Source: Lysinibacillus composti | GTDB taxonomy: Bacteria > Bacillota > Bacilli > Bacillales_A > Planococcaceae | DNA length: 64,000 nucleotides | Direction: 5' to 3' | Assembly: GCF_016908465.1 (NCBI RefSeq) | Contig: NZ_JAFBDY010000001.1 | Location: 124,001 to 188,000, forward strand | In this document: in pieces, positions 9,182-16,925 of the stretch | How positions within the stretch are numbered: the stretch's first letter is position 1 | Layout of the letters: each line of letters opens with the position of its first letter | Position numbers and translations under genes: made by a program | The notes under the pieces: model-generated | Told to the model about the DNA's origin: nothing | What the model saw: the letters and a program-made list of their open reading frames with translations, nothing else | Databases searched by the model: none

Positions 9182-9550
9182 AAAATTGCGGCCTTAGCCG
9201 CAATTTTTTTATTTCTGCACCGAAAGCTTGCGACAGGTGCAAAATATATTATTAAAATTGCGGCCCATAAGCCGCAATTTTTTTATTTCTGCACCGAAAG
9301 CAAAGCGACAGGTGCAAAATATATTATTAAAATTGCGGCCCATAAGCCGCAATTTTTTTATTTCTGCACCGAAAGGGAAGCGACAGGTGCAAAATAGATT
9401 GTATTAAAATTGCGGCCTTAGCCGCAATTTTTTTATTTCTGCACCGAAAGCAAAGCGACAGGTGCAAAATAGATTGTATTAAGCTTGCGGTCCACAAGCC
9501 GCAATTTTTTTATTTCTGCACCGAAAGCAAAGCGACAGGTGCAAAATATT
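9182..9550 (+). repeat. Five tandem 72-77 bp units, each carrying a terminator hairpin
   Basis: The unit repeats with TTGCGG at 9186, 9258, 9333, 9410 and 9485. The first half of each unit is a Rho-independent terminator: TTGCGGC and GCCGCAA arms flanked by A and T runs, with short variable loops. The second half is another hairpin, TGCACC and GGTGCA around a loop GAAAG-nnnn-GCGACA. Stems are conserved while loop bases vary (CTTA against CCATAA; CTT, CAAA or GGAA), suggesting the folds matter. The first copy can serve as the rplT operon terminator; four more follow. Confidence 0.95.
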
Positions 9551-9577
9551 AACAAGCGTGGTTTATTCAGTGTAAAA

Positions 9578-9608
9578 GACAAAATCCTTTAGGGTTTTGT
9601 CCTTTTTT
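9578..9608 (+). terminator. Terminator hairpin after the repeat array
   Basis: GACAAAATCC (9578-9587) pairs with GGGTTTTGTC (9592-9601) around TTTA and is followed by CTTTTTT. It is unrelated in sequence to the five upstream units, making six consecutive terminator hairpins before ysdA. Confidence 0.8.
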
Positions 9609-9668
9609 ATGGACACGAATGTAGGATTTTAAGTATTCCTGTATAATAGAAAATTGGAGGTGGTCAAG

Positions 9669-9935
9669 GTGGGAAATGCATTATTAGCATACATAGTTGT
9701 TATGTCAATTGTATTACTCATTATGATGAGGATTGATAAGACGCGGGCAAAAAAGCATGAATGGCGTATTTCTGAAAGAACTTTATTTACCATTGCCATT
9801 TTAGGTGGTGCAACGGGTGGAGTATTAGGGATGTATTTATTCCGTCATAAAACGAAACATAATTCATTTGCCTTTGGTTTTCCATTAATTACGGCAATTC
9901 AATTATTTTTATTAGTACGTGTATATGAACTTTAA
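9669..9935 (+). CDS. ysdA: DUF1294 small membrane protein YsdA
   Basis: An 88-residue predicted membrane protein of the DUF1294 family, function unknown. A first transmembrane helix covers about residues 4-21, then a basic segment (MRIDKTRAKKHEWRISERTL), then GGATGGVLGMYLFRHKTKH, the family signature, and a final helix. I choose GTG 9669, eight bases after GGAGG (9656-9660); a TTG at 9654 lies before the ribosome site. TATAAT at 9642-9647 is a likely -10. In B. subtilis ysdA likewise follows rplT. Confidence 0.88.
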   Translation: MGNALLAYIVVMSIVLLIMMRIDKTRAKKHEWRISERTLFTIAILGGATGGVLGMYLFRHKTKHNSFAFGFPLITAIQLFLLVRVYEL

Positions 9936-10102
9936 TCATTCCTGTATTAAATGTGGAATCAAAATTTGGCGAACGACAGTAGTAGTAAGATTGTTAAATG
10001 AAAATAAATTTATGTAAGGTAAATACAACGTGCTCTAAATAATGAAGAAATTATCATTCTAGACTGTGGATATAAATATTGGAACAAATATATAAAATAA
10101 GT

Positions 10103-10150
10103 GGATTGTCAAACATGCATACTTTGTGCAGTGAAAGACAATCCTTATTT
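10103..10150 (+). terminator. Hairpin terminator after ysdA
   Basis: GGATTGTC (10103-10110) pairs with GACAATCC (10137-10144), with a nested TGCA-rich stem, then TTATTTTTG. It lies between ysdA and the convergent ysdB. The 165 bases between the ysdA stop and this hairpin hold nothing recognisable. Confidence 0.6.
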
Positions 10151-10179
10151 TTGTGTCGCAAAAAAACAGTGAGTGCTTT

Positions 10180-10566
10180 TCAATTTTCTTTCATCAATTG
10201 TTCAATAGGATTTTTCCAATTAATTTTTGCCTTTGGATAATTCATTAAAATTTCCTTTTCTAAGTATAAGAAGTCCTCTTTTGTTAATCCTTGAAGACTC
10301 ATTGCATCGTGTACCCAAACAAAAATGGAAACGACTTCAAATGCATCATCGGTTGTACCTAGATATTTCTCACCTTCAAAGAGGGCACCTTTATAAGAAA
10401 TAAAAAAGTTCTTTCTCACGTTTTTTACATCATCATAAAAATAGTATTGACCTTTTTCGTAAGCATCATCTAATTTTCGTTTTGGGTCTGTTAAATAACG
10501 CACTATTTTATAGAATATATATATAATCAGCGCGATTATTAATATGCGAAGTAGAAGAAGAGCCAA
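10180..10566 (-). CDS. ysdB: YsdB-like sigma-W pathway protein
   Basis: A 128-residue protein with one N-terminal transmembrane helix (residues 2-22, ALLLLRILIIALIIYIFYKI) and a cytosolic remainder containing YEKGQYYFYDD and a C-terminal FLYLEKEI...INWKNP segment. It resembles B. subtilis YsdB in length, topology and position beside ysdA; YsdB belongs to the cell-envelope stress regulon of sigma W but has no defined biochemical role. The start is TTG on the minus strand after GGGGGA. A sigma-W type promoter lies upstream, which supports the assignment. Confidence 0.75.
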   Translation of the reverse strand: MALLLLRILIIALIIYIFYKIVRYLTDPKRKLDDAYEKGQYYFYDDVKNVRKNFFISYKGALFEGEKYLGTTDDAFEVVSIFVWVHDAMSLQGLTKEDFLYLEKEILMNYPKAKINWKNPIEQLMKEN

Positions 10567-10603
10567 TTAAAGTTCCCCCTTGTAAATAGGTTGTAATTTC
10601 CTT

Positions 10604-10630
10604 TACGATTATAGGGGTAAATAAGTTTCA
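10604..10630 (-). promoter_or_regulatory. Candidate sigma-W promoter of ysdB
   Basis: Read on the minus strand, TGAAAC (10630-10625), a 17-base spacer and CGTA (10607-10604) match the sigma-W consensus TGAAAC-N16/17-CGTA. It lies 38 bases before the ysdB start. Confidence 0.55.
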
Positions 10631-10658
10631 TTTTTTTGAAGAAATTGAGGGATATTTT

Positions 10659-11141
10659 ATGGAATTAAAGCAATTGTTTGAGATGCAGCGAGAATTAGAT
10701 TCGTTTATTGAAAAGAATCAAAATATTAAACATGATGTATTTGTGGAAAAAGGGCTAGCGTTAATGATTGAACTAGCAGAACTTGCCAATGAAACACGCT
10801 GTTTTAAGTTTTGGAGTACGAAAGGTCCATCCGAAAGAGAAATAATCTTAGAAGAATTTGTTGACTCGATTCACTTTTTACTTTCATTAGGTAATGAAAA
10901 AGGATATTCATTTGAACGATGGCCAGAAACACAAATGAAAGAAGATTTAACAAAATGGTTTCTACGTACACAAGATGTCATTTTAACTTTCATTCATAAT
11001 CCTACAGAAGATGGTTACGGTGCCATTTGGCAGTGTTATGGCGTATTAGCATACAACTTAGGGTTTACTTTAGAAGATATTATAAATGCATATCTTGAAA
11101 AAAATGAAAAAAATTATGAACGTCAAAGAACTGGATATTAA
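10659..11141 (+). CDS. Dimeric dUTP diphosphatase (dUTPase_2 family)
   Basis: Probably hydrolyses dUTP to dUMP and pyrophosphate, keeping uracil out of DNA and feeding dTMP synthesis. The 160-residue all-alpha protein carries MazG/dUTPase-2 metal-binding motifs: EKGLALMIELAELANE near residues 35-50 and ILEEFVDSIHFLLSLG near 68-83, with paired acidic residues. FKFW between them is also characteristic. ATG 10659 follows GAGGGAT. It is divergent from ysdB and 68 bases before ysdC. The family is clear; substrate (dUTP against other dNTPs) is inferred. Confidence 0.85.
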   Translation: MELKQLFEMQRELDSFIEKNQNIKHDVFVEKGLALMIELAELANETRCFKFWSTKGPSEREIILEEFVDSIHFLLSLGNEKGYSFERWPETQMKEDLTKWFLRTQDVILTFIHNPTEDGYGAIWQCYGVLAYNLGFTLEDIINAYLEKNEKNYERQRTGY

Positions 11142-11209
11142 GGGCAATTAATTCTAAATCAGCAATAGTAGCGCTATAATAAGATGAAATTATTTAGGAG
11201 GGCGAAATA

Positions 11210-12298
11210 ATGGCCGAATTAGATCATACTCTGAATATGTTAAAGGAATTAACTGATGCGAATGGGATTGCCGGAAATGAAAAAGCACCTCGAGAAGTAA
11301 TGAGACGATATCTCGAACCATTTGCAGACGAAATTGAACAAGATAATTTAGGTAGTTTAATTGCTAAAAAAGTTGGGAATGAAAACGGACCTAAAGTAAT
11401 GATTGCAGGCCATTTAGATGAAGTAGGCTTTATGGTAACTCAAATTGATGATAAAGGTTTTATTAAGTTCCAAACAGTTGGTGGTTGGTGGAGTCATGTT
11501 ATGTTATCTCAACGAGTAACAATCACAACACGTAAAGGTGAAGAGATAATAGGGATAATTGGATCTAAACCACCGCATATTTTACCTGTAGATGCACGCA
11601 AAAAGACTGTGGACTTAAAAGATATGTTTATTGATATAGGAGCAACCTCTAAGGATGAAGTTTTTGAGTGGGGGATTCGACCAGGGGATATGATTACACC
11701 CTATTTCGAATTCAATGTCTTAAAAAATGAAAAGATGTTATTGGCAAAAGCGTGGGATAACCGAATTGGTTGCGCAATTGCCATTGATGTATTACGCCAA
11801 TTAAAAGATGTGAAACATGAAAATATCGTATATGCTGTTGGGAATGTTCAAGAAGAGGTCGGTCTTCGCGGTGCAAAAACAGCAACCTTTAAAATTCAAC
11901 CTGATATCGGCTTTGCAGTTGATGTAGGGGTAGCCGGTGATACGCCAGGAATCACAGCAAAAGAAGCTTCTTCAAAATTAGGGGACGGTCCTCAAATTAT
12001 CATCTATGACGCTTCAATGGTTGGTCATAAAGGGTTACGAGACTTTGTAATAGATATTGCTGAAGAAAATAAAATACCTTTTCAATATGAAGCAATTCCT
12101 GGTGGAGGAACAGATGCTGGTTCCATCCATATTACAGCTAATGGTGTACCGGCAATGTCTATTGGCGTTGCTACACGCTACATTCATTCTCATGCAGCCA
12201 TTTTACATCGCGATGACTACGAAAATACGGTTAAGTTAATTGTAGAAATCATTAAAAAGCTAGACCGAGCAACAGTAAACAAAATTATATTCGACTAA
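11210..12298 (+). CDS. ysdC: M42 family metallo-aminopeptidase YsdC
   Basis: Cytosolic two-metal (zinc or cobalt) aminopeptidase that trims peptides; the family forms dodecameric tetrahedral shells. The 362-residue chain shows the M42 motifs in order: [11 protein letters not shown] (metal His and Asp), AKAWDNRIG (bridging Asp), [13 protein letters not shown] (catalytic and metal Glu), [10 protein letters not shown], and a late [11 protein letters not shown] metal-ligand segment. Older databases call such proteins endo-glucanases, which is misleading. ATG 11210 follows AGGAGGG. Terminated at 12362-12394. Confidence 0.92.
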   Translation: MAELDHTLNMLKELTDANGIAGNEKAPREVMRRYLEPFADEIEQDNLGSLIAKKVGNENGPKVMIAGHLDEVGFMVTQIDDKGFIKFQTVGGWWSHVMLSQRVTITTRKGEEIIGIIGSKPPHILPVDARKKTVDLKDMFIDIGATSKDEVFEWGIRPGDMITPYFEFNVLKNEKMLLAKAWDNRIGCAIAIDVLRQLKDVKHENIVYAVGNVQEEVGLRGAKTATFKIQPDIGFAVDVGVAGDTPGITAKEASSKLGDGPQIIIYDASMVGHKGLRDFVIDIAEENKIPFQYEAIPGGGTDAGSIHITANGVPAMSIGVATRYIHSHAAILHRDDYENTVKLIVEIIKKLDRATVNKIIFD

Positions 12299-12361
12299 TA
12301 AAAGAGCTAATTAAGAGCTGATCGGAACCAAACCTTCTATACTTGATCAAAAAGAACATTT

Positions 12362-12394
12362 GAACGAAGATGATTAAAATCTTCGTTCTTTTTT
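12362..12394 (+). terminator. ysdC intrinsic terminator
   Basis: GAACGAAGAT (12362-12371) pairs with ATCTTCGTTC (12379-12388), followed by six Ts. Confidence 0.9.
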
Positions 12395-12438
12395 ATGTCT
12401 TTTTTAATAAATGATGCATATATATAGTAAGGTTGCGT

Positions 12439-12454
12439 CATGAATAAATTGCGT
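12439..12454 (+). promoter_or_regulatory. ARG-box-like sequence upstream of argF
   Basis: CATGAATAAATTGC at 12439-12452 resembles the Bacillus arginine repressor half-operator (CATGAATAAAAAT...). It lies about 150 bases before the promoter, further than usual, so control by ArgR is only suggested. The rest of 12395-12590 is AT-rich with nothing else recognisable. Confidence 0.3.
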
Positions 12455-12599
12455 ATTAATGGAATTTTGAATATTTATTAAAATACTCTTGTTAATTGTT
12501 TTGATACATCAATTTTCTGAGAATTACAGTAGTATTTTTATACTACAAAAGTGAATATCCAATAAAATGAGGGATGGATTAAAAATAATAAAAATGCAC

Positions 12600-12628
12600 T
12601 TGATTTAATAAATATACATATGTATAAT
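12600..12628 (+). promoter_or_regulatory. Sigma-A promoter of argF
   Basis: TTGATT (12600-12605), a 17-base spacer and TATAAT (12623-12628). Transcription would start near 12635, 30 bases before the ATG. Confidence 0.65.
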
Positions 12629-12664
12629 GAATTACATCATCATTGAAATAAGGGGCGGAATATT

Positions 12665-13630
12665 ATGAAACTTTTAGAAGAGGTACAGTTAAAATTGGTA
12701 ACAAGTTTAAAAGGGAAAGACTTATTAACGTTACTTGATTATACAAGCGAAGAAGTGGAAGAGTTAATTACATTAGCAACACAGTTAAAAAAAATCACTA
12801 AAGCGGGTAGATGCCCTAAATTACTTGAGGGTAAAACATTAGGTATGATCTTTGAAAAACATTCTACACGTACTCGTATTTCATTTGAAGTGGGTATGAA
12901 TCAATTAGGTGGTAAAGCCATGTTCATGCATTCTCGTGATATGCAAATTGGCCGTGGAGAGCCAATTTCTGATACTGGGCATGTTTTATCTGGTTATTTA
13001 GATGCCATTATGATTCGTGCAAATTCTCATGAAATGGTTAAAGAATTAGCTAATCATGCTACAATTCCAGTTATTAATGGGCTTACGGACCTTTATCATC
13101 CATGTCAAGCACTTGCAGACATGGAGACAATTGCTGAAAATAAGGGACAATTAAAAGGATTAAAAATTGCTTATGTAGGCGATGGAAATAATGTTGCACA
13201 TTCATTAGTGATTGCTGCTGCACATGTTGGTATGGATATTTCGGTAGCAACACCTAAAGGATATGGGCCAAATACAGAAATTATTAAGAAAGCACAAGAA
13301 ATAGCAAAAGCAAATGGAAGTTTAGTAAAAGTAACAAACGACCCAATCGAAGCAGTAAAGAATGCAGATGCAGTTTATGCTGATGTATGGACTTCAATGG
13401 GGCAAGAAGAAGAAACAGCAAAACGCTTAGTAGACTTTAAAGGTTATCAAATAAATGATGAACTTGTACGTCATGCAAAACCAGATTATATGTTCTTACA
13501 TTGCCTACCAGCTCATCGTGAAGAAGAAGTAGCATCATCTGTAATTGATGGTCCAAACTCTTATATTTTCGAGCAAGCAGAAAACCGACTACATGCGCAA
13601 AAAGCAGTACTAGTATCGTTACTTGCATAA
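12665..13630 (+). CDS. argF: Ornithine carbamoyltransferase
   Basis: Converts ornithine and carbamoyl phosphate to citrulline. The 321-residue chain has the carbamoyl-phosphate motif STRTR at 67-71, HPCQ at 145-148, the ornithine-loop region [10 protein letters not shown] and FLHCLPAHR near the C-terminus. ATG 12665 follows GGGGCGG. It stands alone: no other arginine synthesis or arginine deiminase genes flank it, so anabolic (ArgF) and catabolic (ArcB) roles cannot be separated by context. Length and the ARG-box-like sequence favour the anabolic form. Confidence 0.9.
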   Translation: MKLLEEVQLKLVTSLKGKDLLTLLDYTSEEVEELITLATQLKKITKAGRCPKLLEGKTLGMIFEKHSTRTRISFEVGMNQLGGKAMFMHSRDMQIGRGEPISDTGHVLSGYLDAIMIRANSHEMVKELANHATIPVINGLTDLYHPCQALADMETIAENKGQLKGLKIAYVGDGNNVAHSLVIAAAHVGMDISVATPKGYGPNTEIIKKAQEIAKANGSLVKVTNDPIEAVKNADAVYADVWTSMGQEEETAKRLVDFKGYQINDELVRHAKPDYMFLHCLPAHREEEVASSVIDGPNSYIFEQAENRLHAQKAVLVSLLA

Positions 13631-13751
13631 TCGTTATAAATAAGTTGTACTAATGCTGCACATCTACACGTTACGTATAAAGAATACAACTTGTTGGAAA
13701 AATTTATTATTTAGCCTAGATTTTGGGGATTAGGTGTTGTATAATTATTAA

Positions 13752-13917
13752 GGAAGAGGTAAGAATATACAGTTGGAATATTCTTATCTGGAAGAGTTAT
13801 TAATCTTCAATTGTGGGGGACTCGCTACAATTGTTTGATATGCGATGTTGATTTCAAGATGGAATGACGCATCGCTACATAGAAAAAAGCAATCCGGGAG
13901 ACGCTGGATTGCTTTTT
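13752..13917 (+). ncRNA. Candidate small RNA: four hairpins ending in a terminator
   Basis: Between argF and the convergent CarD-like gene four hairpins stand in a row: AAGAATAT/ATATTCTT (13761-13768, 13778-13785); CAATTGT/ACAATTG (13808-13814, 13827-13833) with a G-rich loop; GCGATG/CATCGC (13842-13847, 13870-13875); and an intrinsic terminator AAAAAGCAATCC/GGATTGCTTTTT (13884-13895, 13906-13917). TATAAT at 13740-13745 could start a transcript of about 165 nt. No convincing reading frame is present. It might instead be an extended argF 3' end. The first 110 bases after argF (13631-13740) hold nothing else. Confidence 0.45.
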
Positions 13918-13975
13918 AGTTTGTTTGTTAAACAAAAATGGCTATATTAGGTTGTTAGCATATTTTTTTTATATT

Positions 13976-14497
13976 TTAGTGTTCACCAACAAGTGAACCT
14001 TCATCAATTTGCAAATAGTTCTCAACCTTCGTATGGATCTCATCAAATGTTGTCTCTAAGGAGAAGGCTAGTTCGTTAAATAAAATACTCTGGATGATAG
14101 TTAGCAGTTTACGATCGTACTCGGAAAACTTTTTACCATTCATTTCGATTTCATGTTTTTTACGCATTAGTGTATTCACTATTTTAGCTTTTTCAAGGCG
14201 ACTACCATTCTTAGCAACATCAGAATAGAATTGATTTCTTTGATGACTTTTTTCAATCCAATCGATCCCAAGTTCTCTAAATGATTTCAGAATGATTACT
14301 GCTTGTTTCTTTGACATAATTTCTAACATAGAAATTGAACGATTATCAACTGGGGTACTAATTTTTAAATTTGCATTATTTAGTGGATGTAATTCATAGT
14401 ATTTTTTCGTCACATCAGAAAGAGTCTTTTCTGTAATATCGTCGATATGACATAATCCATGGGATGAATAAATAATTAAATCACCTTTATTAAACAT
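13976..14497 (-). CDS. CarD-family transcriptional regulator
   Basis: A 173-residue protein with an N-terminal CarD/CdnL/TRCF RNA-polymerase-interacting domain: MFNKGDLIIYSSHGLCHIDDI at the start is the Tudor-like fold, followed by a helical C-terminal part. CarD proteins bind the beta subunit of RNA polymerase and stabilise open promoter complexes; B. subtilis YdeB is a similar short member. ATG on the minus strand follows a GGGGGC stretch. The gene is single and faces argF. A near-consensus promoter framed by two palindromes lies upstream. Family assignment is good, regulated genes unknown. Confidence 0.8.
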   Translation of the reverse strand: MFNKGDLIIYSSHGLCHIDDITEKTLSDVTKKYYELHPLNNANLKISTPVDNRSISMLEIMSKKQAVIILKSFRELGIDWIEKSHQRNQFYSDVAKNGSRLEKAKIVNTLMRKKHEIEMNGKKFSEYDRKLLTIIQSILFNELAFSLETTFDEIHTKVENYLQIDEGSLVGEH

Positions 14498-14522
14498 TTA
14501 TTTTTGCCCCCAATCTAGAATT

Positions 14523-14583
14523 GTCAACTAAGTTGACTATAACTAGTATATGATAAATTGTGCAAATTGTCAACTTAGTTGAC
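14523..14583 (-). promoter_or_regulatory. Promoter bracketed by two 15-bp palindromic operators
   Basis: On the minus strand TTGACA (14573-14568), a 17-base spacer and TATACT (14550-14545) form a near-consensus sigma-A promoter for the CarD-like gene. GTCAACTTAGTTGAC (14569-14583) covers the -35 and GTCAACTAAGTTGAC (14523-14537) sits at the predicted start site; they differ only at the central base. The spacing (46 bases centre to centre) and near-perfect symmetry argue for a dimeric repressor. Confidence 0.75.
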
Positions 14584-14606
14584 GAAAAGGGGATGGGATA
14601 AACAAA

Positions 14607-14638
14607 AAATAAAAAAGACTGACATTTAGTCAGCCTTT
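14607..14638 (-). terminator. sspI intrinsic terminator
   Basis: On the minus strand AGGCTGAC and GTCAGTCT arms around TAAAT are followed by TTTTTATTTTTTG. Confidence 0.8.
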
Positions 14639-14642
14639 CACA

Positions 14643-14852
14643 TTAATTTTGGAATGCTTTTGATAGTTTTTCTGTGAAAGCTTGTTGTTCATCAGCACTA
14701 GATGCTTTCCACCATTTTTCAAGGAAAACGCCTAGTCCAGGTAATAAATGTTCATCTCCACGTGAAATTGCATCTTCTACAGTATTACGAAATTCACTAG
14801 AACTGTCACCTTGAACATTTGCTGTAATTGCATCTCTAATTTGAAAATTCAT
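14643..14852 (-). CDS. sspI: Small acid-soluble spore protein SspI
   Basis: A 69-residue minor spore protein of the SspI family, made in the forespore and lost on germination. It begins MNFQIRDAITANVQGDS and contains the family core LPGLGVFLEKWW. Length matches B. subtilis SspI (71). ATG follows GGAGGAG. It has its own forespore-type promoter and terminator, and lies near ysgA and pheS as in B. subtilis, with the nad genes inserted between. It shows the organism makes endospores. Confidence 0.92.
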   Translation of the reverse strand: MNFQIRDAITANVQGDSSSEFRNTVEDAISRGDEHLLPGLGVFLEKWWKASSADEQQAFTEKLSKAFQN

Positions 14853-14874
14853 ACATAATCTCCTCCTCGAAGAA

Positions 14875-14904
14875 TAGTTTGCAACATGTGGATAAAACTA
14901 TGCA
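14875..14904 (-). promoter_or_regulatory. Candidate sigma-G promoter of sspI
   Basis: On the minus strand TGCATA (14904-14899), a 17-base spacer and CAAACTA (14881-14875) are close to the sigma-G consensus TGMATA-N17/18-CATACTA, about 20 bases before the start codon. It fits a forespore gene. Confidence 0.5.
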
Positions 14905-14940
14905 TACAAATCAGTAAAATTTGAAATAAATTGCATAGTG

Positions 14941-14969
14941 AAAAACCACAAGGGAATCCTTGCGGTTTT
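14941..14969 (-). terminator. nadBCA operon terminator
   Basis: On the minus strand AAAACCGCAAGG and CCTTGTGGTTTT arms around ATTC are followed by T residues, six bases after the nadA stop. Confidence 0.85.
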
Positions 14970-14974
14970 AACAC

Positions 14975-16078
14975 TTAGGCGTAAGCTAACATTCGTTCTA
15001 AAGATAATCTTGCTTGTACTGCAGTCTCTTCATCGACTTTAATAACATTTCCCCTTTGACCATTTTCAATCAATTCTAATGACCAAAGTAGGTGAGGTAA
15101 GTCAATACGATTCATAGTTAAACATGGGCACATATTTTCATTAAGAGAAATAATGTGCTGATCAGGATGCTCTGCGATAATTCGTTTCACCAAGTTCATT
15201 TCAGTACCAATTGCCCAACTTGAACCTGCAGGAGCATTAGTAATGGCATCTACGATATATTTGGTAGAACCGTTGTCGTCACTAGCTTCAACAACTTCAT
15301 GACAACATTCAGGATGAACAATAACTTTCATATCAGGATATTTTTCGCGAACTTGTCGAATGTTTTCGACTGTAAAGCCTTGGTGTACTGAACAATGCCC
15401 CTTCCAAAGGATGACTTTAACAGCATCCAGCTCGCCTTCATATTCAAGCTCTCCACTTATTGGATTCCAGACAGCCATTTGGTTTAATGGGATGCCTAAA
15501 TCAAAAGCCGTATTTCTACCTAAATGTTGATCAGGTAAGAAGAATAAACGTTCTTTTTGTGTAAATGCCCATTCTACCATTTTTTTCGCATTTGATGAAG
15601 TAACGCATGAACCTCCATTGCGACCAGTAAATGCCTTAATGGCAGCTGTGGAATTTACATATGTCAAAGGGATGATTGTATTTCCGAAAAGTTTAACTAA
15701 CTGTTCCCAAGCTTCTTCTGTTTGATAAATATTTGCCATATCTGCCATAGAACAGCCAGCACGCATATCTGGAAGATAGACAACTTGCTCATTTGTAGTA
15801 AGCATATCTGCAGTTTCAGCCATAAAATGAACACCGCAAAATACGATATGCTCTGCTTTTTTATTTGCTGCTGCCACTTGCGCTAACTGAAGTGAATCTC
15901 CAATTGCGTCAGCGAATTGAATCACTTCATCTTTCTGATAATGGTGTCCAGGGATAAATAATCGATCCCCTAATTTTTCTTTTATTTCACGAACACGGGC
16001 TTCCATTTCAGCACGGTCCATTTTTCGATATTTTTCTGGTAACATACCACTTGTCGGGATTGCGCAAGTTACAGACAT
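14975..16078 (-). CDS. nadA: Quinolinate synthase A
   Basis: 4Fe-4S enzyme condensing iminoaspartate (from NadB) with dihydroxyacetone phosphate to quinolinate in de novo NAD synthesis. The 367-residue product has the long Bacillus-type form, with candidate cluster cysteines in [20 protein letters not shown] and [13 protein letters not shown], and the substrate loops [10 protein letters not shown] and [11 protein letters not shown]. The ATG lies two bases after the nadC stop, so translation is coupled. It is the last gene of nadB-nadC-nadA; the divergent nifS probably supplies sulfur for the cluster. Confidence 0.95.
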   Translation of the reverse strand: MSVTCAIPTSGMLPEKYRKMDRAEMEARVREIKEKLGDRLFIPGHHYQKDEVIQFADAIGDSLQLAQVAAANKKAEHIVFCGVHFMAETADMLTTNEQVVYLPDMRAGCSMADMANIYQTEEAWEQLVKLFGNTIIPLTYVNSTAAIKAFTGRNGGSCVTSSNAKKMVEWAFTQKERLFFLPDQHLGRNTAFDLGIPLNQMAVWNPISGELEYEGELDAVKVILWKGHCSVHQGFTVENIRQVREKYPDMKVIVHPECCHEVVEASDDNGSTKYIVDAITNAPAGSSWAIGTEMNLVKRIIAEHPDQHIISLNENMCPCLTMNRIDLPHLLWSLELIENGQRGNVIKVDEETAVQARLSLERMLAYA

Positions 16079-16079
16079 A

Positions 16080-16925
16080 TTAATATGCTCCTTTCGTTTG
16101 CACTAAGGCACTAATATCTAACGCTTTAACGGAATGAGTTAACGACCCAAGAGAAATCCATTGGATGCCACTTTCAGCGTAACCACGAAGGTTTTCTAAT
16201 GTAATCCCACCTGATGCCTCTGTTATTACATGATCGGGAACAAGAGGTAACCATTCACGAATCTCTTCAGGGGTACGATTATCAAACATGATGATATCCG
16301 CACCAGCTTCAATCGATTCAAGCAATTGTTCCTTCGTCTCAATTTCCACTTCAATTTTAACGGTATGTCCGATTTTCGATTTTGCTATTTGCACGGCGTT
16401 TGTTATGCTACCCGCAAAAGAAATATGATTATCTTTTAACATAATGCAATCATATAAACCGCTTCGGTGATTAAAAGCACCTCCAGTTCGAACCGCATAT
16501 TTATCTAACATTCTTAATCCAGGCATCGTTTTTCTTGTATCACAAATTTTAGCGTTTGTTCCTTCTGTTAATAGAGTAGCGTTGAAGGCATTTGTTGCAA
16601 TTCCACTCATACGTTGAATTAAATTTAATATCACACGTTCTCCAGTTAATAGACTTCTGAAAGAACCCTCAATTATTGCAATTTCGTCACCTTTTTTTAA
16701 TGGAGTACCGTCATTATGTAATAGCGTTACCTTAAGAGTAGGATCGATAATAGAAAATCCGGTTTTGATGATTTGCTCTCCACAAAAGATTCCTTCTTCT
16801 TTTGCATAAAATGTAAATGCGCCTTGTTCGGTAGGTGAGAATAGAAGTTCACTGGAAAGATCTCCATCTCCTATATCTTCATTAAAGAACTGCTTTAACA
16901 TATCTTCTAGTTTGATTATGTTCAT
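16080..16925 (-). CDS. nadC: Nicotinate-nucleotide pyrophosphorylase (carboxylating)
   Basis: Converts quinolinate and PRPP to nicotinate mononucleotide, the step after NadA. The 281-residue chain has typical QPRTase segments: [37 protein letters not shown] with the substrate-binding His/Arg/Lys, VEVEI, IMFDN and [14 protein letters not shown] (phosphate loop). ATG 16925 (minus) has GAGGGA upstream and overlaps the nadB 3' end by 44 bases, an unusually long but plausible overlap; ATG at 16901 would shorten it to 20. Confidence 0.94.
   Translation of the reverse strand: MNIIKLEDMLKQFFNEDIGDGDLSSELLFSPTEQGAFTFYAKEEGIFCGEQIIKTGFSIIDPTLKVTLLHNDGTPLKKGDEIAIIEGSFRSLLTGERVILNLIQRMSGIATNAFNATLLTEGTNAKICDTRKTMPGLRMLDKYAVRTGGAFNHRSGLYDCIMLKDNHISFAGSITNAVQIAKSKIGHTVKIEVEIETKEQLLESIEAGADIIMFDNRTPEEIREWLPLVPDHVITEASGGITLENLRGYAESGIQWISLGSLTHSVKALDISALVQTKGAY

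Noticed and set aside
9182-9550. CRISPR-like array
   Set aside because: Units are contiguous tandem repeats with internal hairpins and no unique spacers; no cas genes are in the window.
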